DNA of 64,000 bases from Dryocola sp031988645 (GTDB taxonomy: Bacteria; Pseudomonadota; Gammaproteobacteria; Enterobacterales; Enterobacteriaceae), in the NCBI RefSeq assembly GCF_051307045.1, contig NZ_CP150452.1:3596001-3660000 (forward strand), in the 5' to 3' direction. How positions within the stretch are numbered: the stretch's first letter is position 1; every line of letters starts with the position of its first letter. Below the pieces are notes generated by a model. It made no database searches. It was not told the origin of the DNA and worked only from the letters and a program-made list of their open reading frames with translations. This document shows positions 17,999 through 26,462 of this stretch, piece after piece. A program made the translations under genes and the position numbers.

Positions 17999-18619
17999 TC
18001 AGAGAACCGATGACGCCTGCAGATACCCCTGTAACAACAGCGTCAGCTGTTGCGCAAGGCAGGCTTCAAAACCGGGTTCAGCCAGCCCCTCCAGTAATGT
18101 CCTCACCGGCCCGACAAGCGCTCCCAGCGCAATAGTGGCGGTAACGCCAGGATCAGCAAAAGCGGCATCCGTGGCGGTTGACAACATCCCTGCCACCGCG
18201 GTAACCAGCCTGCCGTGCATCATGGCGACCAGCCTTGCGCCGTCCCTTTCCCCCGCTACCGCGTACAGCGCTTTTGACTCCTGCGGATCGCGCAGCTTAG
18301 CGGCCAGAAAGGCCGTTACCAGCAAGGAAGCCATATCCGTCACGGGTAGATTCCTGCCTTGCTGGCAGGCGGCCTCAACCGCAGAAACCACCTCGCCCAG
18401 GTGCTGCTCCAGCACCGCCGCCAGCAAAACGTCCCGGTTGGGATAATACTGGTACAGGCTGCCCACCGATATTCCGGCCCGGCCGGCAACTCGCGTAGTG
18501 GTGCAGCGGCTCAGCCCTTCCCGGGTCAAAACCTGAATGGTTGCGGTGTGTAAAGCCGCAACGGTCGCGGCAGATCGTGCCTGAACCGGCGTTTTTCGTG
18601 GCTTCAGTAAGTCTGTCAT
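17999..18619 (-). CDS. TetR/AcrR family regulator, divergent from aldo/keto reductase
   Basis: The N-terminal helix-turn-helix is typical of TetR repressors: VAGRAGISVGSLYQYYPNRDVLLAAVLEQH near residues 44-73. The ligand-binding domain is less conserved. ATG at 18619 (MTDLLKPRK) gives 206 residues; an in-frame ATG at 18661 gives 220 and cannot be excluded. The gene lies head to head with the YdbC-like reductase, separated by 50-90 bp, so it probably controls that gene and itself. The effector is unknown. Confidence 0.85.
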   Translation of the reverse strand: MTDLLKPRKTPVQARSAATVAALHTATIQVLTREGLSRCTTTRVAGRAGISVGSLYQYYPNRDVLLAAVLEQHLGEVVSAVEAACQQGRNLPVTDMASLLVTAFLAAKLRDPQESKALYAVAGERDGARLVAMMHGRLVTAVAGMLSTATDAAFADPGVTATIALGALVGPVRTLLEGLAEPGFEACLAQQLTLLLQGYLQASSVL

Positions 18620-18707
18620 GGCGCGCCCGAATGCGAATTCTAAACCTGAAGGATGCTTCATATACTTGTACTTCTTAGCAATCGATTAATCAATAAGTGA
18701 GGCACGA

Positions 18708-19574
18708 ATGGCAGCTATCGATCAAAGTGGCACCTTCACATTGGGTTCGCGTAGGGTAAAACGCCTGGGCTATGGCGCCATGCAGCTTGCAGGCCCTGGC
18801 GTATTTGGCCCTCCGCAAGACAGAAATGCCGCGCTGGCGGTGCTGCGCGAAGCGGTAGCCGCGGGCGTTAACCATATTGATACCAGCGATTTTTACGGCC
18901 CGCACGTTACCAACCAGCTTATTTGTGAAGCCCTGCATCCTTACCGGGACGATCTGACTATCGTCACCAAAGTCGGTGCGAAACGTGGTGATGACGGCTC
19001 CTGGCTGCCCGCCTTTTCCGCGCGGGAGCTGACGCAGGCGGTGCACGATAACCTGCGTAACCTGCGGCTGGAGGTGCTGGACGTCGTCAATTTACGCATT
19101 ATGTTCGGCATGGGCGAGCCGGTGGAAGGGTCAATAGAAGAGCAGGTGGCAACGCTTGCAGAATTACAGCATCAGGGGCTGATACGGCATATCGGCCTGA
19201 GCAACGTCACGCCCGCCCAGCTTGCCGAAGCGCAAAAAACCGTCCGCGTGGTCTGCGTGCAGAATATGTACAATATCGTGCACCGCAAAGATGACGCGCT
19301 GATCGATGAGCTTGCCCGCCAGCAGATAGCATACGTGCCGTTTTTCCCGCTCGGCGGCTTTTCGCCGCTCCAGTCATCGGCGCTGCAGGCGGTAGCAGAC
19401 CAGCTGGGAGCCACGTCTATGCAGGTGGCGCTGGCATGGCTGCTGCGCCGATCGCCGAATATTCTGCCGATCCCCGGCACCTCTTCGGTTACGCACCTGC
19501 GCCAGAACCTGGCGGCGGCCGAACTTATGCTGCCGCAGGAGGCACTGGAAGCGCTAAATAAGATCGTGGAATAA
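18708..19574 (+). CDS. aldo/keto reductase, YdbC-like
   Basis: This 288-residue NAD(P)H-dependent oxidoreductase of the aldo/keto reductase family closely matches E. coli YdbC: LGYGAMQLAGPGVFGPP near the N terminus, the catalytic DTSDFYG with Asp and Tyr, the catalytic Lys in IVTKVG, and the cofactor-binding IPGTSSVTHLRQN near the end. YdbC has been described as a pyridoxal reductase-like enzyme; here only a carbonyl-reductase role is safe. It is divergent from a tetR-type gene that likely regulates it. Confidence 0.9.
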   Translation: MAAIDQSGTFTLGSRRVKRLGYGAMQLAGPGVFGPPQDRNAALAVLREAVAAGVNHIDTSDFYGPHVTNQLICEALHPYRDDLTIVTKVGAKRGDDGSWLPAFSARELTQAVHDNLRNLRLEVLDVVNLRIMFGMGEPVEGSIEEQVATLAELQHQGLIRHIGLSNVTPAQLAEAQKTVRVVCVQNMYNIVHRKDDALIDELARQQIAYVPFFPLGGFSPLQSSALQAVADQLGATSMQVALAWLLRRSPNILPIPGTSSVTHLRQNLAAAELMLPQEALEALNKIVE

Positions 19575-19619
19575 CGTTTTTGCCTGCGCCCCATACGGCA
19601 GAAACATAGCTGCCGTATG

Positions 19620-20217
19620 CTATTTCTCGCCGGGCGCAGCCGGCCATCCTGCCAGAGCCTGTTCCACCACCGCCAGCAGCTGCGGTTGGCAAACGCCTGC
19701 TTTTGCCTGCACTGAAATCCCGTAGTTCACCGTAACCAGGTAAGCGGGCCAGCGCCGCACAGTCCGCGGACTCGGGCAAATCTCCGTCTTTTTGGTATTG
19801 CTCAAGCCTCTGACGCAGCCTCGCTTCTCCCTGCGCCCGGCAACGAATAAGCATCTCTCTTATCGGCTCGGCGTCCGTCGAACAGGCGAGCGCGCCGTTA
19901 ATTCCCAGGCAGCCGCGATGCAAAGGGTCGCAGGTCACCATCCTCACCGTGCCGTAAAGTACATGCTCGGCCATTTTTCGGGAGGTGGGTTCAGAAAGCG
20001 CATCGGTCATATGGCGCAGATAGCGCTGGGTGTAACGCTCAATCACCTTTTGAAACAGCGCCTCTTTATTGCCAAAGGTCGCATACAGCCCCGGACGTTT
20101 CACGCCCGTAGCGCGGGTAAGATCGTCATAGGAGGTGCCTTCATAGCCCTTTTCCCAGAACACTTTCACCGCCGCATCCAGCGCGTCGTCGATATTAAAT
20201 TCGCGATGGCGTCCCAT
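19620..20217 (-). CDS. TetR/AcrR family regulator with a 1-bp frameshift
   Basis: The helix-turn-helix domain is clear (VFWEKGYEGTSYDDLTRATGVKRPGLYATFGNKEALF is the recognition block around residues 20-55; shown here only by its ends VFWEKG and NKEALF). After CAALAR the frame shifts. Dropping one base near 19742-19743 on the plus strand restores LARYLVTVNYGISVQA and an ordinary TetR C terminus ending AAPGEK. The insertion lies next to GGGCC at 19746-19750. ATG at 20217 or 20220 follows an AAGGGGG ribosome site. It is divergent from an SDR gene across two palindromic sites that are probable operators. Confidence 0.8.
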
Positions 20218-20232
20218 CATTTCCCCCTTTCG

Positions 20233-20246
20233 ATAACGTCCGTTAT
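20233..20246. promoter_or_regulatory. palindromic site 1 in tetR-SDR gap
   Basis: ATAACG, a TC centre and CGTTAT form a perfect 14-bp inverted repeat 16 bp upstream of the tetR start. It shares its half-site with the larger palindrome at 20279-20307, so both are likely bound by the same dimeric regulator. Confidence 0.6.
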
Positions 20247-20278
20247 TAAATGGGGAAAAAAAGCGCTTGTCAATTTCA

Positions 20279-20307
20279 ATAACGATCATTACTGTAATGA
20301 TCGTTAT
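20279..20307. promoter_or_regulatory. palindromic site 2, probable TetR operator
   Basis: Arms of 13 bp (ATAACGATCATTA and its exact complement) flank a 3-nt centre, CTG. The palindrome sits 58 bp upstream of the SDR start, in the shared promoter region, where a repressor would act on both genes. Confidence 0.7.
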
Positions 20308-20364
20308 CTTATGTCGCACCTTACGCAAATAACCAACTATTCCTCACGAGCAGGAGAAGGTTTT

Positions 20365-21120
20365 ATGAACAAAACTCTGGCAGGTAAAGTCGCCCTGGTG
20401 ACGGGCGGATCGCGCGGACTGGGCGCAGCCATCGCCGTCAGGCTGGCGGAGCTGGGCGCGGATGTGGCATTCAGCTATGTCGCATCAGGGGAAAAGGCCG
20501 CCGCGGTGGCGCAAACGCTGCAGCAAAAAGGCGTGCGGGCGCTGGCGATACAAAACGATCAGGGCGATCCCTTTGCCGCGCAATCTCTGGTCGATACCGT
20601 TATCAGCCATTTCGGCAAGCTGGATATCCTGGTCAACAACGCCGCCATTGCCGTGCAGGGCCATCGCATTGACGATCCCGAGGCGGATTTTGCCGAGCTT
20701 GACCGCCAGTGGCGGGTTAACGTGCTGGGCGTTGTGGCGCTGACGCGCGCCGCGGCGCAAAAAATTACCGACGGCGGGCGCATTGTGTTTGTCGGATCGG
20801 GCCTTGGCGGACGCGTGGCCTTTCCTACGGTCACGGAATACTCCGCCACCAAGGCTGCGCTGGTCGGCTATGCGAAAGGCGCTTCACGCGATCTGGGGCC
20901 GCGCAATATCACGGTTAACGTGGTGCAGCCCGGCATTATGCCTACCGATATGGCCGCCGCGGCCGGTGAAGTGCTCCCTCCAGGCCTGACAGACACCCTG
21001 TCCATCGCGCGTATCGCCACGCTGGAAGAAGTGGCCGCCTCCATCGCCTTCCTCGTCGGCCCGGAGGCCGGGTATATCACGGGCGCCGTTCTCGATATAA
21101 GCGGCGGCTATCAGGCCTGA
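20365..21120 (+). CDS. SDR family NAD(P)-dependent oxidoreductase
   Basis: This is a classical short-chain dehydrogenase of 251 residues. The cofactor motif TGGSRGLG lies at about residues 13-20, NNAA near 92, a Ser within VGSGLGG near 142, and the catalytic Tyr-xxx-Lys as YSATK near 156-160. The substrate is unknown. The start ATG at 20365 follows AGGAGAAGG, and the frame continuing far upstream is not used. It is divergent from a tetR gene with two palindromic operators between them, a common arrangement for reductases induced by reactive carbonyl or quinone compounds. Confidence 0.9.
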   Translation: MNKTLAGKVALVTGGSRGLGAAIAVRLAELGADVAFSYVASGEKAAAVAQTLQQKGVRALAIQNDQGDPFAAQSLVDTVISHFGKLDILVNNAAIAVQGHRIDDPEADFAELDRQWRVNVLGVVALTRAAAQKITDGGRIVFVGSGLGGRVAFPTVTEYSATKAALVGYAKGASRDLGPRNITVNVVQPGIMPTDMAAAAGEVLPPGLTDTLSIARIATLEEVAASIAFLVGPEAGYITGAVLDISGGYQA

Positions 21121-21128
21121 TTATTACG

Positions 21129-21156
21129 CGGCGTTTGTAGCACAAACGCCGCTTTT
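21129..21156 (+). terminator. SDR gene terminator
   Basis: A 9-bp perfect stem (CGGCGTTTG and CAAACGCCG, 5-nt loop) is followed by CTTTTA, 8 bp after the stop. It lies between two converging genes. Confidence 0.75.
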
Positions 21157-21178
21157 ATTGCCGGCTATGCTCTGCGGC

Positions 21179-22609
21179 CTATTCCAGATCCGCCCCGTTG
21201 CTGGCAATAACCTTCTTATACCACCAGAACGATTTCTTGCGGGTGCGCGCCAGCGTGCCGTTGCCGCGATCGTCACGATCGACATACACAAAGCCGTAGC
21301 GTTTGCTCATCTCCCCCGTCGAAGCGGAAACCAGATCGATGCAGCCCCAGGAGGTGTAGCCCATCACCGGAATGCCGTCTTCAATCGCCTCGGCCATCGC
21401 CGAAATGTGCTCGCGCAGATAGCTGATGCGGTAGTCGTCGTTAATTTCGCCCTGCGCGTTGATTTCGTCCTTCGCGCCAAGGCCGTTTTCCACGAGGAAC
21501 AGCGGCTTCTGATAGCGGTCGTACATCATGTTCATGGTAATACGCAGGCCCAGCGGATCGATGCCCCAGCCCCATTCGCTGGCCTGAATATGCGGGTTCT
21601 TCAATGATTTGACGATGTTCGCCGCGTTGGTGTTCTGCTCGTTCATTTCGGCCGACGCGCAGCGGGAGGCGTAATAGCTAAAGGAGACAAAATCGACGGT
21701 GTTTTTCAGGATCTCCGCGTCGCCCGGCTCCATCGCAATAGCTATGCCTTTTTCTTTAAATAAGCGCCTGGTGTAGGACGGATAGGCGCCGCGCGCCTGC
21801 ACGTCGATAAAGAACAGGTTCTCGCGATCTTTTTCCAGCGCGGCCCACACGTCCTGTGGCTTGCACGACCATGGATAGAAGTTTCCGCCCGCCAGCATGC
21901 AGCCGACCTGGTTTGCAGGATTCACCTCGTGGGCGATTTTCGTCGCCCACGCGCTGGCGATCAGCTCGTGGTGCGCGGCCTGGTATTTCACCTGCTCCTG
22001 GTTGTCGTCCTTCTCAAAGACCAGCCCGGCGCCGGAGAACGGGCTGTGCAGCAGGATATTGATTTCATTAAACGTCAGCCAGTATTTCACCAGCCCGTCA
22101 AAGGCTTCAAAGCAGGTGCGGGCGTAATGAGCGAAGAACTCAACCATTTTGCGGTTGCGCCAGGAACCGTATTCACGAACCAGATGCATCGGCACGTCGA
22201 AGTGGCAAAGCGTGACCAGCGGCTCAATGCCGTGCTTTTTGCACTCGTTGAACACGTCGCGGTAGAAAGCGATACCTTGCGCGTTTGGCTGCTGCTCATC
22301 GCCGTTCGGGAAGATGCGGCTCCAGGCAATAGATGTGCGCAGGACGGTAAAGCCCATTTCCGCCATCAGGGCGATATCCTCCTTATAGCGGTGGTAAAAA
22401 TCGATAGCCTGATGGCTTGGATAAAACTCATCGTCGCGCAGGGCAAAACGTTTTTCCTGACCCAGCTTTACCGCCAGGCGATCTTTGCCGTGCGGGATCA
22501 TATCTACGGTCGTGAGGCCCTTACCGCCTTCAAGATATGCTCCCTCGGCCTGGTTTGCCGCAAGCGCCCCGCCCCATAAAAAATCCGCCGGGAAAATTGA
22601 CTCAGCCAT
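21179..22609 (-). CDS. ascB: 6-phospho-beta-glucosidase, GH1
   Basis: This glycoside hydrolase family 1 enzyme cleaves phosphorylated aryl-beta-glucosides such as arbutin, salicin and cellobiose 6-phosphates after PTS uptake. The N-terminal block FLWGGALAANQAEGAY, the acid/base TFNEIN and the nucleophile region LVENGLGA are visible. The length of 476 residues fits AscB (474). ATG at 22609 has GAGGTA upstream; an in-frame ATG at 22630 overlaps the ascF stop as TAATG and is possible. Third member of the ascG/ascFB set. Confidence 0.93.
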   Translation of the reverse strand: MAESIFPADFLWGGALAANQAEGAYLEGGKGLTTVDMIPHGKDRLAVKLGQEKRFALRDDEFYPSHQAIDFYHRYKEDIALMAEMGFTVLRTSIAWSRIFPNGDEQQPNAQGIAFYRDVFNECKKHGIEPLVTLCHFDVPMHLVREYGSWRNRKMVEFFAHYARTCFEAFDGLVKYWLTFNEINILLHSPFSGAGLVFEKDDNQEQVKYQAAHHELIASAWATKIAHEVNPANQVGCMLAGGNFYPWSCKPQDVWAALEKDRENLFFIDVQARGAYPSYTRRLFKEKGIAIAMEPGDAEILKNTVDFVSFSYYASRCASAEMNEQNTNAANIVKSLKNPHIQASEWGWGIDPLGLRITMNMMYDRYQKPLFLVENGLGAKDEINAQGEINDDYRISYLREHISAMAEAIEDGIPVMGYTSWGCIDLVSASTGEMSKRYGFVYVDRDDRGNGTLARTRKKSFWWYKKVIASNGADLE

Positions 22610-22629
22610 GAAATACCTCTTGTTCTTCA

Positions 22630-24078
22630 TTAGTTAACTTTTACAGCTTGCTGCGCGGCAGCAACAGGCGTCTCTTCGTTTTCGGCTTGCTCGACCGGAA
22701 TGTCTTCAAATCCCAGCGCCAGGGTGAGGATGAAGGAGAGCACGACGGCGAGCACCATCACGCCAAACACCCAGGCGATGGTCATCGGGTTTGAGGGATC
22801 GAAGAACTGCACGCTGGTGAACAGCCCCGGCGAGGCCATGGAATGGCTTGCCAGCCCCGCCACGCCCGCGACGCCGCCGCAGACAAAGCCGCTGATCAGC
22901 GCCGCGATAAGCGGGCGCTTCAGACGCACGGCGACGCCGTAAAGCGCGGGCTCTGAAATTCCGGCCACGATGGCCGAGGCCGCTGCGGCAAGGGCCGTCT
23001 GGCGCAGCTCCGGGTTTTTAGTTTTCCAGGCCACCGCAAGCGATGAACCGCCGAGGGAGAGGTTAGCGCCAATTTCTGACGGCATAACCATGCCCTCTTT
23101 GCCGGTTTCGGCGATGGTCTGAATGATGGTTGGGGTGAAGACGCGGTGCATGCCGGTCATGACCAGCAGCGGCCACAGTCCGCCCATGATCGCCACGGAC
23201 AGCCAGCCCAGATAGCTGTGCACGGTATAAACCAGCGCGGAGATGCCGCTGCCGATCCAGATCCCCAGCGGGCCGATGAGCATGATGGCGATGGGGGCGG
23301 AAATCAGCACGATCAGCATCGGCTTCAGGAAGTTTTTCGTCACCGCAGGCGTGATTTTATCGACCCAGCGCTCAATGTACGAAAGCAGCCAGGTCATCAC
23401 CAGCGCCGGGATAACCGTATAGGTGTATTTCACCGCCGTGACGGAAAGCCCCATAAATTCAACGGGCTGACCCTGCGCCGCTTTAGCCATCAGGTCAATA
23501 AAGTTCGGGTGCACCAGCACGCCGGCGATGGCGATAGCCAGCGACATATTGGTTTTAAATTTGACCGCAGCGGACGCCGCGACCATCACCGGCAGGAAGA
23601 AGAAGGCGCCGTCGCCAATCACGTTAAGGATAATCAGCGTGGATGATTCTTTTCCAAATACGCCGGTCATATCGAGGATCATGGCGAGCAGTTTCACCAT
23701 CGACCCGCCGATGATCGCCGGGATCAGCGGCGACATGGTGCCGATCAGCGCGTCAAGAATGCCCGCCCCGATTCGTTTTAAGGTGATCCTGCCTTTCTCA
23801 GGCGCGGTTTTTTCGGCAATCGCACCTGCGGGCAGCAGCTTGAGCACTTCAGCGTAAGCCTGTGAAACCGTGTTGCCGATAATCACCTGGCACTGGTTTT
23901 CGTTTCTGACCACGCCAAGCACGCCGCTAATGGCTTTCAGTTTTCCGGCGTCGACGACGGAATCATCGTTAAGCACAAAGCGTAAGCGGGTCATGCAGTG
24001 GGTGACGGCCGCGATGTTGCTGGCTCCGCCGAGGGCGTCGACTATCGATCTTGCTACTGCCGCATAATTTTTAGACAT
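22630..24078 (-). CDS. ascF: PTS beta-glucoside transporter EIIBC (arbutin/cellobiose/salicin)
   Basis: The N-terminal EIIB domain contains the phosphorylated Cys in VTHCMTRLRF (about residue 28). The EIIC membrane domain follows, with many hydrophobic helices and SGISEPALYGV-like and TGMHRVFTP motifs conserved in the glucoside family. At 482 residues with no EIIA domain, it depends on a separate EIIA protein. It matches E. coli AscF nearly end to end. It is followed directly by ascB and is divergent from ascG. Confidence 0.95.
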   Translation of the reverse strand: MSKNYAAVARSIVDALGGASNIAAVTHCMTRLRFVLNDDSVVDAGKLKAISGVLGVVRNENQCQVIIGNTVSQAYAEVLKLLPAGAIAEKTAPEKGRITLKRIGAGILDALIGTMSPLIPAIIGGSMVKLLAMILDMTGVFGKESSTLIILNVIGDGAFFFLPVMVAASAAVKFKTNMSLAIAIAGVLVHPNFIDLMAKAAQGQPVEFMGLSVTAVKYTYTVIPALVMTWLLSYIERWVDKITPAVTKNFLKPMLIVLISAPIAIMLIGPLGIWIGSGISALVYTVHSYLGWLSVAIMGGLWPLLVMTGMHRVFTPTIIQTIAETGKEGMVMPSEIGANLSLGGSSLAVAWKTKNPELRQTALAAAASAIVAGISEPALYGVAVRLKRPLIAALISGFVCGGVAGVAGLASHSMASPGLFTSVQFFDPSNPMTIAWVFGVMVLAVVLSFILTLALGFEDIPVEQAENEETPVAAAQQAVKVN

Positions 24079-24099
24079 GGGTAACAGTTCTCAGAGGTA

Positions 24100-24113
24100 G
24101 GTAACCGGTTCCA
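24100..24113. promoter_or_regulatory. probable AscG operator
   Basis: GGTAACCGGTTCCA contains the perfect palindrome AACCGGTT, 22 bp upstream of the ascF start. It resembles the AscG operator core known from E. coli (AAACCGGTTT), so AscG repression of ascFB is expected. A TGTGA half-site at 24173-24177 could belong to a CRP site, but its second half is weak. Confidence 0.6.
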
Positions 24114-24271
24114 CATAAGAGTGTTAACACTGGATATTCAGATCAACTAAAATTTTTTTCTTGTTCTTTTTTTGTGATAACGATCGGCATAAAAGGCGGA
24201 ATGACGCTGATTTTGCCGGCTTAAACCCTGCGTGTAGAATGAAGCCCATCTCAGGAAGTCAGGAACCTCTT

Positions 24272-25285
24272 ATGTCGACAATGCTGGAAGTGGCAAAAAA
24301 AGCGGGCGTCTCAAAAGCCACCGTTTCCCGGGTGCTGTCCGGTAAAGGATACGTGAGCGAGGAGACAAAAAAGCAGGTTTATCAGGCTATTGCAGAAACC
24401 GGCTATCGCCCTAACCTGCTGGCAAGAAACCTGGCGAGCAATACTTCCCAGTGCATTGGCCTGGTGGTGACCAATACGCTGTATAACGGCAGCTACTTCA
24501 GTGAAATTCTCACCCAGGCGGCGAAAAAATTAGAAGACAACGGCCGCCAGCTTATTCTTATGGACGGCAAACACAGCGCCCGGGAAGAACGGGAGGCGAT
24601 ACAGTTTCTGCTGGATCTGCAGTGCGATGCGATAATTATCTATCCGCGTTTTTTAACCATCGATGAAATGGACGACATTATTGAGCAGCACCGGCAGCCT
24701 ATTATGGTGGTAAACCGAAAGCTGAGAAAACACCACAGCCACTGTATCTGTTGCGATCATAAAGGCGCCAGCTTCAGGGCCACGAAATATCTTATTGAAA
24801 ACGGCCACCGGGAAATAGCTTTTATCACGGGATCGTTGGACTCGCCCACGGCAATCGAGCGGCTTTCGGGCTACAAAGAAGCGCTGAAAACCTCTGGCAT
24901 AGCCGTGCGGGACGGCCTTATCGTACCGGGAAAATGGACGCCGGCCTGCGGTTTTAAGGCGCTGGAATCCCTGTTAAAAAATGAAGCAGCGTTCAGCGCC
25001 GTGCTGGCAAGCAACGACGATATGGCCGTAGGAGCGATAAAAAAATTAAATGAAGCCGGTATTAAGGTGCCGGAACAAGTATCCGTTATTGGTTTTGACA
25101 ATATTCCTACCGCGCCTTATTTAACGCCTTCCCTTTCGAGCGTAAAAGATCCGGTCAGCGAAATGATGGGCGAAGTCATTAACCGTTTAATTTTCATGCT
25201 CGATGGCGGCTATCTGCCGCGAGATAATATTTTCACATCAGATCTGCTGGTGCGGGATTCCGTAGGCAACGGGCCTTTTAAATAA
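24272..25285 (+). CDS. ascG: LacI-family repressor of the asc operon
   Basis: The 337-residue regulator has an N-terminal LacI helix-turn-helix (VAKKAGVSKATVSRVLSGKG at about 6-25), the hinge region and a periplasmic-binding-protein-like sugar domain. It closely matches E. coli AscG. ATG at 24272 follows an AGGA ribosome site. The longer frame upstream is not conserved. It is divergent from ascFB with the candidate operator in between, so glucoside induction through release of AscG is likely. Confidence 0.93.
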   Translation: MSTMLEVAKKAGVSKATVSRVLSGKGYVSEETKKQVYQAIAETGYRPNLLARNLASNTSQCIGLVVTNTLYNGSYFSEILTQAAKKLEDNGRQLILMDGKHSAREEREAIQFLLDLQCDAIIIYPRFLTIDEMDDIIEQHRQPIMVVNRKLRKHHSHCICCDHKGASFRATKYLIENGHREIAFITGSLDSPTAIERLSGYKEALKTSGIAVRDGLIVPGKWTPACGFKALESLLKNEAAFSAVLASNDDMAVGAIKKLNEAGIKVPEQVSVIGFDNIPTAPYLTPSLSSVKDPVSEMMGEVINRLIFMLDGGYLPRDNIFTSDLLVRDSVGNGPFK

Positions 25286-25312
25286 AAGGCCCGGCGCTTG
25301 GCGCCTTTTTAC
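25274..25312 (+). terminator. hairpin between ascG and curA
   Basis: AAAAGGC and GCCTTTTT flank a GC-rich loop just after the ascG stop. It is a plausible terminator in the convergent gap. Confidence 0.45.
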
Positions 25313-26340
25313 CCGGCGACTTTCACAATCAGCTTACCGAAGTTTTTGCCGCTCAGCAGCCCGCGGAACGCCTCAACGGCGTTTTCCAGGCCGTCGACTA
25401 TATCCTCGCGGAACTGAATTTTACCTTCGCCAAGCCACTGGCTCATCTGCTTAAAGAACTCCGGATAACGGTCGCCGTAGTCCTGGAAGATGATAAAGCC
25501 CTGCACGCGCAGGCGTTTTTTGAGGATTTTGCCCATCAGCAGCGGCAAACGATCCTCGCTAAAAGCGCTGTTCTGCCCGTTGTACTGGCTTATCACGCCG
25601 CAGACCGGCACGCGCGCTTTGCTGTTAAGCAGCGGCAAAACCGCATCGAATACCGCCCCGCCGACGTTTTCGAAATAAACGTCGATGCCCTGCGGACAGG
25701 CCTTTTTAAGCTGTTGCGCAAAGTCCGCAGCCTTGTGATCGACGCAGGCGTCGAACTTAAGCGTTTCGGTAACGTAGCGGCATTTATCCTCGCCGCCAGC
25801 AATGCCTACTATTCTGGCGCCGCGTATTTTCGCCACCTGGCCGACGACGGAGCCAACCGCGCCGCTGGCCGCCGCCACAACCACGGTTTCACCTTTTTGC
25901 GGATTACCGATATCGGTCAGCCCCATATAGCCGGTAAAGCCGGGCATGCCCAGCAGGCCAAGCGCGTAAGACGGGTGGCTCATATCAGCGTCCAGCTTTT
26001 GCAGCCCTTCGCCGTCACTGAGCGCATAATCCTGCCAGCCGGTATAGGCCAGCACCAGATCGCCCTGCTGATAATCGGGATGTTCGGATTTCTCAACCCG
26101 GCAGACGGTTCCGCCGACGATAACGTCGCCGATTGCCAGCGGGGCGGAGTACGACTCGGCGTCATCCATGCGCCCGCGCATATACGGGTCCAGTGAAAGA
26201 TACAGCGTGCGTAACAGCATCTGGCCTTTGCCGGGCTGCGGAACATCCTCTTCCTTGAGGACGATATCTTCATGAGTTGGCATGCCCTGCGGGCGTTTCG
26301 CCAGCACAAAGCGGCGATTAATAGCGGACGACTGCGTCAT
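25309..26340 (-). CDS. curA: NADPH-dependent curcumin reductase-like oxidoreductase
   Basis: This medium-chain dehydrogenase/reductase lacking zinc has 343 residues (E. coli CurA/YncB 345). The glycine-rich cofactor motif AASGAVGSVVGQVAK lies near residue 155, and the YFENVGG and GLENAVEAFRGLLSGKNFGKLIVKV-type C-terminal segment is typical of the family. It reduces double bonds of alpha,beta-unsaturated ketones; curcumin is the known E. coli substrate. ATG at 26340 has GGAG upstream and is preferred over ATG 26352. Confidence 0.92.
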   Translation of the reverse strand: MTQSSAINRRFVLAKRPQGMPTHEDIVLKEEDVPQPGKGQMLLRTLYLSLDPYMRGRMDDAESYSAPLAIGDVIVGGTVCRVEKSEHPDYQQGDLVLAYTGWQDYALSDGEGLQKLDADMSHPSYALGLLGMPGFTGYMGLTDIGNPQKGETVVVAAASGAVGSVVGQVAKIRGARIVGIAGGEDKCRYVTETLKFDACVDHKAADFAQQLKKACPQGIDVYFENVGGAVFDAVLPLLNSKARVPVCGVISQYNGQNSAFSEDRLPLLMGKILKKRLRVQGFIIFQDYGDRYPEFFKQMSQWLGEGKIQFREDIVDGLENAVEAFRGLLSGKNFGKLIVKVAG

Positions 26341-26371
26341 AACGATCTCCATAACATGCGTAAAGATAAGT

Positions 26372-26447
26372 GTCGGGTGGCGCTACGCCTGCCCGACCTG
26401 CTTTGCTAAAGAGATTGTAGGGTGGATAAGCGTAAGCGCCATCCGCC
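26372..26447. repeat. REP-like two-hairpin intergenic repeat, copy A
   Basis: Stem 1 (GTCGGG...CCCGAC, 26372-26397) is followed after 23 bp by stem 2 (26421-26447), which begins GGTGGATAAGCG and ends CCATCCGCC. Related units lie near 31.6, 45.3 and 60.1 kb in this window. Confidence 0.75.
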
Positions 26448-26462
26448 GATTAAGCGATGCCA

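Noticed and set aside
19792..20364. Long N-terminal extension of the SDR frame back to 19792
   Set aside because: It runs antisense through the tetR gene and over both operators; the family start and strong ribosome site are at 20365.
26341..26460. CRISPR-like repeats between curA and aer
   Set aside because: Only one two-hairpin unit is present, with no regular spacers and no cas genes; it matches REP-type copies elsewhere in the window.
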